A stretch of DNA of 27,681 nucleotides. Source: an uncultured Bacteroidota bacterium (GTDB lineage: Bacteria > Bacteroidota > Bacteroidia > Chitinophagales > Chitinophagaceae). Shown here piece by piece: positions 22,534 through 27,681 of this stretch. The DNA lies in the NCBI GenBank assembly GCA_903912405.1, contig CAIWHF010000216.1:1-27681 (forward strand). Direction: 5' to 3'. A program made the position numbers and the translations under genes. The notes under the pieces were generated by a model. It saw only the letters and a list, made by a program, of their open reading frames with translations, searched no databases and was not told where the DNA came from. The first letter of the stretch is position 1; each line of letters begins with the position of its first letter.

Positions 22534-24885
22534 ATGGCGAAGAAAAAACTTATAGAAGAAGCAAACTCGAGCTCGGAGCGTATTGCAAGCATCTTTGTAA
22601 AAGGAGCACGTATGCACAATTTGAAGAATATTGATGTGCATTTCCCCAAAAATAAATTAATCGTTGTAACTGGAGTTAGTGGATCTGGCAAGTCATCGCT
22701 TACCATGGATACTTTATTTGCTGAAGGGCAAAGACGCTATGCAGAAAGCTTAAGTTCTTATGCGCGACAATTTTTAATGCGATTAGACAAACCTGATGTT
22801 GACTATATTCAAAATATTTGTCCAGCTATTGCTATAGAGCAAAAAGTAAGTGCACGCACACCAAGAAGCACGGTGGGTAGCATGACAGAATTGAGTGATT
22901 ATATTCGTTTGTTGTATGCAAGAATTGGCAGAACCTATTCGCCTAAAACAGGCATGGAAGTAAAACGCGACCGAGTAGAGGATGTAGTGAACTATATAAA
23001 GCATCTTACACCTTCAGCCAAAGTTTTTATTCTTGCTAGTTTTAAAACACATTACGAACGAAGTGTAACAGAAGAAATACAAGTATTAATTCAAAAAGGC
23101 TTTACGCGTTTATATATTCCAAACAAGGGAATAGTAAACATGGAGGCAATAGAAGATTTCAAGGCTATCCTTGAAAAAAAAGGAAGTGTTGCCTATATAT
23201 TAATTGATAGAATCATAGTGAACGAATTCGACGAAGACACCTTGCACCGCATTGCAGATAGTATACAACTTGCATTTTACGAAGGCGAAGGCGCTTGTGA
23301 ATTGACAATTAATGAAGATGCATTTATTTCTTTTAGCAACAAATTTGAACGTGATGGCATTCAGTTTTTAGACCCAACACCACAGTTGTTTTCCAACAAC
23401 AACCCCTACGGTGCATGCCCTGTTTGTGAAGGGTTTGGAACGATTTTAGGCATAGACAAAGACCTTGTAATACCCGACACCAGCTTGAGCACCTATGAAG
23501 GTGCAGTAGCCTGTTGGAAAGGAGAAAAAATGAATAATTATCTTGTTCAATTTATAAAACAAGTAAGTGCTTACGATTTCCCCATTCATAAACCAATAGC
23601 TCAACTAAGCGAAGCACAGTATAAACTATTATGGGAAGGCAATGCCAAAGTAAGTGGCATTCGAGATTTCTTTACCATGGTAGAACAAAACTTATATAAA
23701 GTGCAATACCGTGTTTTACAGGCACGCTTTAGAGGCCGAACAGCTTGTAATGCATGCAATGGTAGCAAACTCAGAAAAGAAGCCAGCTATGTAAAAATAG
23801 CTAAGAAAACAATAGATCAATTAATGCAAATGCCTATACAACATTTGCAAACTTGGTTTGATACCCTCTCTTTAAATCAATACGATGAGGAAGTAGCTAA
23901 ACGAATTTTAATTGAAATCCATCAGCGTTTAAGAACCATGATGGATGTAGGCTTGAGCTATTTAACACTAGAGCGATCTTCTGCAACACTCAGTGGCGGT
24001 GAAAGCCAACGCATACAACTTACTAAGTTCTTAGGTAGCAACCTCTCCGACTCTATGTATATTTTAGATGAACCCAGCATAGGATTGCATGCTAGAGACA
24101 CAGCGCGCTTGATAAAAGTATTAAAAAATTTACGCGACTTAGGTAATACCGTTATTGTAGTAGAGCACGATGAGATGATGATGCGCGAAGCCGATTATAT
24201 CATCGACATGGGACCATTTGCTAGCTATTTGGGAGGCGAAGTGATAGCAAGTGGTACATTTAAAGAATTGATAGCTAATCCTAAAAGCTTAACAGGTGCT
24301 TATTTATCTGGTCAAAAACAAATTGCGCAACCAAAACAAAAAAGAAAAGCACAAGGCTCTATTATTGTGGAAGGTTGCAGACAACACAATTTAAAAAATA
24401 TAGATGTTAGTTTCCCTTTGGGTGTTTTATGTGTTGTGAGTGGCGTGAGTGGATCTGGTAAAACAAGTTTGGTAAAACATACCTTATTGCCTGCAATAGA
24501 AAAAGCCCTTCATATCAATCCATCTAAAGCTGGTATTCACAAACAATTATCAGGAGATCTTTCTATGATTCAGCATATAGAAATGGTGGATCAAAACCCG
24601 ATTGGTAAATCTTCGAGAAGCAATCCTGTAACCTATATTAAAGCCTACGATGAAATTAGAGCCTTGTATGCAAAGCAAGGACTTTCAAAAATTAATGGCT
24701 TTGAACCAAAACATTTTTCTTTCAATACCGATGGCGGAAGATGTGACACCTGTCAGGGTGAAGGTAGCATTTTAGTAGAAATGCAATTCTTAGCCGATGT
24801 ACATTTGCCATGTGATAGCTGCAAAGGAAAACGTTTTAAGGATGAAGTATTAGAAGTGCGTTATAAAGAAAAAAAATATTTATGA
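22534..24885 (+). CDS. uvrA: UvrA excinuclease subunit, N-terminal five-sixths (frameshifted)
   Basis: 783 residues of the damage-recognition ATPase of nucleotide excision repair. Features: Walker A GVSGSGKSS (about 46-54), SLSSYARQFL, a UvrB-binding region (about 130-250), a first zinc region keeping only CPVC (Cys295, Cys298), CNAC, and the signature ATLSGGESQR with Walker B YILDEPSIGLH. The second Walker A is GVSGSGKTSL, and the main zinc finger is CDTC ... CDSC. The frame stops at 24883-24885, after EVRYKEKKYL, because an A8 run at 24869-24876 is one base out of phase. Reading one base fewer gives EKNIYDLLCMSVDEA, the normal family sequence, and joins the next ORF to make 936 aa, the usual UvrA length. 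Whether the break is real, a sequencing error or bypassed by slippage cannot be decided here. Confidence 0.93.
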   Translation: MAKKKLIEEANSSSERIASIFVKGARMHNLKNIDVHFPKNKLIVVTGVSGSGKSSLTMDTLFAEGQRRYAESLSSYARQFLMRLDKPDVDYIQNICPAIAIEQKVSARTPRSTVGSMTELSDYIRLLYARIGRTYSPKTGMEVKRDRVEDVVNYIKHLTPSAKVFILASFKTHYERSVTEEIQVLIQKGFTRLYIPNKGIVNMEAIEDFKAILEKKGSVAYILIDRIIVNEFDEDTLHRIADSIQLAFYEGEGACELTINEDAFISFSNKFERDGIQFLDPTPQLFSNNNPYGACPVCEGFGTILGIDKDLVIPDTSLSTYEGAVACWKGEKMNNYLVQFIKQVSAYDFPIHKPIAQLSEAQYKLLWEGNAKVSGIRDFFTMVEQNLYKVQYRVLQARFRGRTACNACNGSKLRKEASYVKIAKKTIDQLMQMPIQHLQTWFDTLSLNQYDEEVAKRILIEIHQRLRTMMDVGLSYLTLERSSATLSGGESQRIQLTKFLGSNLSDSMYILDEPSIGLHARDTARLIKVLKNLRDLGNTVIVVEHDEMMMREADYIIDMGPFASYLGGEVIASGTFKELIANPKSLTGAYLSGQKQIAQPKQKRKAQGSIIVEGCRQHNLKNIDVSFPLGVLCVVSGVSGSGKTSLVKHTLLPAIEKALHINPSKAGIHKQLSGDLSMIQHIEMVDQNPIGKSSRSNPVTYIKAYDEIRALYAKQGLSKINGFEPKHFSFNTDGGRCDTCQGEGSILVEMQFLADVHLPCDSCKGKRFKDEVLEVRYKEKKYL
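24869..24876 (+). other. uvrA: Frameshift site in uvrA (A8 homopolymer)
   Basis: Eight A residues after a G. Seven (or ten) would keep the UvrA frame open through the junction; eight give a TGA seven bases later. Homopolymers like this are the classic place for assembly indels, replication slippage and RNA polymerase slippage. Confidence 0.9.
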
Positions 24886-24895
24886 CTTATTATGT

Positions 24896-25345
24896 ATGAG
24901 TGTTGATGAAGCTATCGATTTTTTTAAAGAAGAAAAGAAATTAGTTAAAAACCTACAGCCCTTAGCAGATGTGGGTTTGGGCTATGTGAGCCTTGGCCAA
25001 AGCTCCAATACCTTAAGTGGTGGCGAGGCGCAGCGTATAAAATTGGCTTCTTTTTTAGGCAAGGGTGCTCATAAAGAAAAAGTTTTATTCTTATTTGATG
25101 AACCCACTACGGGATTACATTTTCATGATATTGAAAAATTATTAAAATCATTTGATGCATTGATACATCAAGGACATTCTATTGTCGTTATCGAGCACAA
25201 TACAGATGTAATGAAATATGCTGATTGGCTTATAGAAATTGGTCCAGAAGGGGGCGAAGAAGGGGGCTATCTTATATACGAGGGACTTCCTGAACAATTG
25301 CACAAAAGCAAAAAAAGCGTTACTGCAGCCTATCTCAACTTTTAA
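24896..25345 (+). CDS. uvrA: UvrA C-terminal fragment (continuation after frameshift)
   Basis: 149 residues counted from the first in-frame ATG, though the homologous frame already begins at about 24875 (NIYDLLC precedes the Met). It contains the second ABC signature TLSGGEAQRIKLASFL, Walker B VLFLFDEPTTGLHF and the switch histidine region VVIEHNTDVMKYADW, then the usual UvrA end IEIGPEGGEEGG. On its own it lacks a Walker A and cannot be a working ATPase. The Met is an internal UvrA residue, so independent translation is unlikely. The stop codon overlaps the convergent ABC gene by 3 bases. No terminator hairpin is visible at this junction. Confidence 0.92.
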   Translation: MSVDEAIDFFKEEKKLVKNLQPLADVGLGYVSLGQSSNTLSGGEAQRIKLASFLGKGAHKEKVLFLFDEPTTGLHFHDIEKLLKSFDALIHQGHSIVVIEHNTDVMKYADWLIEIGPEGGEEGGYLIYEGLPEQLHKSKKSVTAAYLNF

Positions 25346-26952
25346 AATTGAGCAGCAATTAGTTGTTTTGTATAGGGTTGTGTAGCCTGACTATACAATT
25401 GATTTGCAGCAATTCGCTCTGCAATATTACCATTTTGCATAACTAAAATATTATCACTCATATATTGCACTACTTGCAAATCGTGACTTATAAACAAATA
25501 GCTTAAAGACAACTCTCGTTTTAGCAATAAAAATAAATCGAGAATTTGAGCTTGTATTTGCACATCTAAGGCCGCAACACTTTCATCACATATCAATAAT
25601 CGAGGTTCGAGCGCAAGAGCTCTTGCAATACCAATTCTTTGTCGCTGACCTCCAGAAAACTGATGTGGATATTTATCAAGCGTATCGGTTGGCATTTGCA
25701 CTAAATCCATCAAAGAGCGCATTCTTTTTTCTATCGTTGATTTATCATAATGAAGATGAACCTGTAATAATTCTCGAAGCACCTCCTTGATAGTAAGCTT
25801 AGGATTTAATGATGCTAATGGATCTTGGAAAATGAGTTGGATGCCTTTTCTAATTTTCAACCATTCAGCTTTTTTTGCTTTCACTAAATCATATTCTTCA
25901 AAAGTTGCAGTACCATTGCTAAAAGGCACCAGCCCTAGCAACGCTTTAGCCAATGTGCTTTTGCCGCATCCACTCTCGCCTACCAATCCCAATACCTCCC
26001 CCTGATGAATAGAAAAGCTTATATCTTTAACGGGTTGAATAGCCGGTTTTGTTTTCGTAAATATAGAAGAAAACGTATTATAACTAACTTCTACATGGTT
26101 TAATTCAAGAACAGTCCTAGAAGACAATACAGATGGATATTGTAATGCATAAGCTTCTTTTTTAGCTATAGTTGGGGCTGCATTTAAAAGTGATTTAGTA
26201 TAGATAGCATGTGGGGTTTCAAAAATTGCTTTTGCATTACCCTGTTCCATTACCAAACCTTTTTGAAGTACCATTAATTCGTTTGAGAAATATTGAGCTA
26301 ATTTTAAATCATGGGTTATAAAAATAAATGCTGTTCCATGCTTTTCTTGTAATTGCTTCATCAGCAATACAATTTCCAATTGCACTTGAGCATCTAAAGC
26401 AGTAGTAGGTTCATCAGCTATTACAATGGCAGGTTTATTACACATTGCCATGGCAATGATTACACGCTGCTTTTGTCCGCCTGATAATTGATGTGGATAT
26501 TTATAAAACAGATGTTCCGAATCTAAATGAACTTCATTTAAGGCCTCTTTTGCAAGAAGCACTGCTTTATGGACATCACATTGCTGATGCACTAAGATAG
26601 CTTCTTTGATTTGATTACCCATAGTCATGCTAGGATTTAAAGCACTCATAGGCTCTTGAAAAATAAGTGCTAATTGTTTCCCTCTAACGGTCTGCCATTG
26701 AGCTGCATTGCATTGCAATAAATTAATGGCTGTATTATCTACATGTAATAATGCAGCGCCTTCTGCAATTAGCGTATTGGGCAATAGGCCCATTAAAGTT
26801 AAGGCTGTAATTGACTTACCAGATCCACTTTCTCCTACAATAGCAAGCGTAGACTTAGGATAGAGCGTAAATGACAAATCCTTAACTACACAATTATGTG
26901 GTGCATTAGCAAGGCTAATATTTAGGTTTTCTACTTTTAATACCGGATTCAC
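25342..26952 (-). CDS. ABC transporter ATP-binding protein with two fused ATPase domains (oligopeptide/nickel family, YejF/GsiA-like)
   Basis: A 536-aa protein made of two complete ABC ATPases. Domain 1 has Walker A GESGSGKS (40-47), Q-loop IFQEPMSALNPS, signature LSGGQKQR, Walker B IVIADEPTTALD and switch THD. Domain 2 has GESGCGKS, IFQDPLASLNPK, signature FSGGQRQR, LLICDESVAALD and SHD. The ALNP/SLNP motif after the Q-loop is characteristic of the dipeptide/oligopeptide importer family, and single-chain double ATPases are seen in YejF and GsiA. One note: domain 2 has DES instead of the common DEP after Walker B, still with the catalytic Glu. It would energise a membrane permease pair, but no permease or binding protein lies in this window. 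The start is GTG at 26952, 7 nt after the amn stop, so it is cotranscribed with amn. Confidence 0.93.
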   Translation of the reverse strand: MNPVLKVENLNISLANAPHNCVVKDLSFTLYPKSTLAIVGESGSGKSITALTLMGLLPNTLIAEGAALLHVDNTAINLLQCNAAQWQTVRGKQLALIFQEPMSALNPSMTMGNQIKEAILVHQQCDVHKAVLLAKEALNEVHLDSEHLFYKYPHQLSGGQKQRVIIAMAMCNKPAIVIADEPTTALDAQVQLEIVLLMKQLQEKHGTAFIFITHDLKLAQYFSNELMVLQKGLVMEQGNAKAIFETPHAIYTKSLLNAAPTIAKKEAYALQYPSVLSSRTVLELNHVEVSYNTFSSIFTKTKPAIQPVKDISFSIHQGEVLGLVGESGCGKSTLAKALLGLVPFSNGTATFEEYDLVKAKKAEWLKIRKGIQLIFQDPLASLNPKLTIKEVLRELLQVHLHYDKSTIEKRMRSLMDLVQMPTDTLDKYPHQFSGGQRQRIGIARALALEPRLLICDESVAALDVQIQAQILDLFLLLKRELSLSYLFISHDLQVVQYMSDNILVMQNGNIAERIAANQLYSQATQPYTKQLIAAQF

Positions 26953-26959
26953 AATGGAA

Positions 26960-27681
26960 TTAAAAATGTAAATGTTTAACTGTTAATCCTTGATTAATTA
27001 ATTGCTTGAGCGATTCAATACCTATTTGTAAATGATTATCTACATAAGTAGCCGTTACTTGCGAATCGCTTTCTGCTGTTTTTACACCTTCGGGAGTCAT
27101 TGGTTGATCAGAAACTAACAAAAGAGCTCCTGTAGGAATTTGATTATAAAACCCAGTTGTAAAAATAGTAGCTGTTTCCATGTCTATAGCCATGGCTCTG
27201 ATTTTAATGAGGTACTCTTTAAATTCATCATCATGCTCCCAAACTCTTCTATTGGTAGTATATACAGTACCTGTCCAATAATCAATATTAAAATCTCGAA
27301 TAGTTGTAGAGATGGCTTTTTGCAAAGCAAAGGATGGTAGCGCCGGAACTTCTTGAGGGAAATAATCGTTGGAAGTACCCTCTCCTCTTATAGCTGCAAT
27401 TGGTAAAATTAAATCGCCCACTTCATTTTTTCTTTTTAATCCACCACATTTGCCTAAAAACAAAACGGCTTTGGGATTAATAGCGCTCAACAAATCCATC
27501 ATAGTAGCAGCACTTGCGCTACCCATTCCAAAATTAATAATGGTTATGCCATTGGCCGTAGCACATTGCATGGGTTTATCTACACCCACAATAGGAACAT
27601 TAAACTGCTTGGCAAACATGTTGACATACTTGCTAAAATTGCATAATAGAATATAACAACCGAAATCTTTTAACTCTTGAC
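26960..27681 (-). CDS. amn: AMP nucleosidase (5' end beyond window)
   Basis: Cleaves AMP to adenine and ribose 5-phosphate in purine salvage; cytoplasmic. About 240 residues are visible. The frame stays open past the internal Met at 27619 to the right edge, and the extra residues (QELKDFGCYILLCNFSKYVN) fit the N-terminal part of short Bacteroidota AMP nucleosidases, so the real start lies outside the window. Nucleoside phosphorylase-fold motifs: INFGMGSASAATMMDLL, VLFLGKCGGLK, LPIAAIRGEGTSNDYFP, GTVYTTNRRVWEHD, AIDMETATIF (the ribose-binding Met-Glu) and LLVSDQPMTPEGVKT. The short form lacks the large N-terminal domain of the 484-aa E. coli Amn. The ABC ATPase follows after 7 nt. Confidence 0.93.
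   Translation of the reverse strand, partial: QELKDFGCYILLCNFSKYVNMFAKQFNVPIVGVDKPMQCATANGITIINFGMGSASAATMMDLLSAINPKAVLFLGKCGGLKRKNEVGDLILPIAAIRGEGTSNDYFPQEVPALPSFALQKAISTTIRDFNIDYWTGTVYTTNRRVWEHDDEFKEYLIKIRAMAIDMETATIFTTGFYNQIPTGALLLVSDQPMTPEGVKTAESDSQVTATYVDNHLQIGIESLKQLINQGLTVKHLHF

Noticed and set aside
24869..24890. Programmed -1 ribosomal frameshift to express full-length UvrA
   Set aside because: The A run is slippery, but a -1 shift leads to the wrong frame; +1, -2 or RNA-level loss of one A is needed.
24896..25345. Independent small ABC ATPase gene
   Set aside because: It has no Walker A, and its upstream frame continues the UvrA homology without a gap; it is the C-terminus of uvrA.
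27369..27656. Plus-strand 95-aa ORF opposite amn
   Set aside because: Antisense to well-conserved AMP nucleosidase motifs; composition is that of a shadow frame.
1..27681. CRISPR arrays, tRNA genes, insertion sequences, prophage or defence genes
   Set aside because: Intergenic regions are short; I saw no regularly spaced repeats, cloverleaf-like sequences, transposase motifs or known defence domains.

Overview
The window is an ordinary AT-rich chromosomal segment from a member of the Bacteroidota, probably of the Chitinophagales/Sphingobacteriales side. Evidence for this: two secreted proteins end in type IX secretion (T9SS) sorting domains (one type A, one type B). There is an S46 dipeptidyl-peptidase, a long SecA with a zinc-binding tail, and a short-form AMP nucleosidase. 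Upstream of several genes are Bacteroidota-type promoters (TTTG ... TAnnTTTG), and Shine-Dalgarno sequences are essentially absent. I do not name a genus.

Layout from left to right. The left edge cuts a sensor histidine kinase (+). It converges, 1 nt apart, on a minus-strand ahpC-ahpD peroxide-detoxification operon. Next is a minus-strand secreted adhesin-like protein (propeller-like repeats, PKD-like domains, T9SS type B tail), which is divergent from an S46 exopeptidase predicted to be DPP11-like. A two-gene plus-strand unit follows: a small exported protein of unknown function, then an 882-aa BNR-repeat protein with a T9SS type A tail. recN (-) and an RlmI-type 23S rRNA methyltransferase (+) are divergent. 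A small secreted three-repeat protein (-) precedes secA (+), then an integral membrane DUF6580-like protein and an acyl-CoA dehydrogenase (+), and a lipoprotein (-).

Further right, a DEAD-box RNA helicase with an RGG-rich tail is followed closely by an RlpA-like double-psi-barrel protein and a tiny SET-domain protein, probably one transcription unit. uvrA (+) is broken by a one-base frameshift in an A8 run. A minus-strand pair, amn then a duplicated-ATPase ABC protein, closes the window, with the 5' end of amn running off the right edge.

Functions are mixed: secretion and cell surface (secA and the two T9SS cargo proteins), DNA repair (recN, uvrA), RNA metabolism (rlmI-like, DEAD helicase), oxidative stress (ahpCD), and peptide and nucleotide salvage (S46 peptidase, ABC ATPase, amn). 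Genes are tightly packed and no gene-free stretch exceeds 300 bases. I found no tRNA, rRNA, CRISPR array, insertion sequence, phage gene or defence island, and no convincing new multi-gene system. The most notable signals are the uvrA frameshift, perfect 15-bp palindromes in the secA and uvrA promoter regions, an RlpA-like protein lacking two catalytic residues, a propeller apparently inserted into a PKD-like fold, and a GC-rich intergenic element at about 22400-22443.
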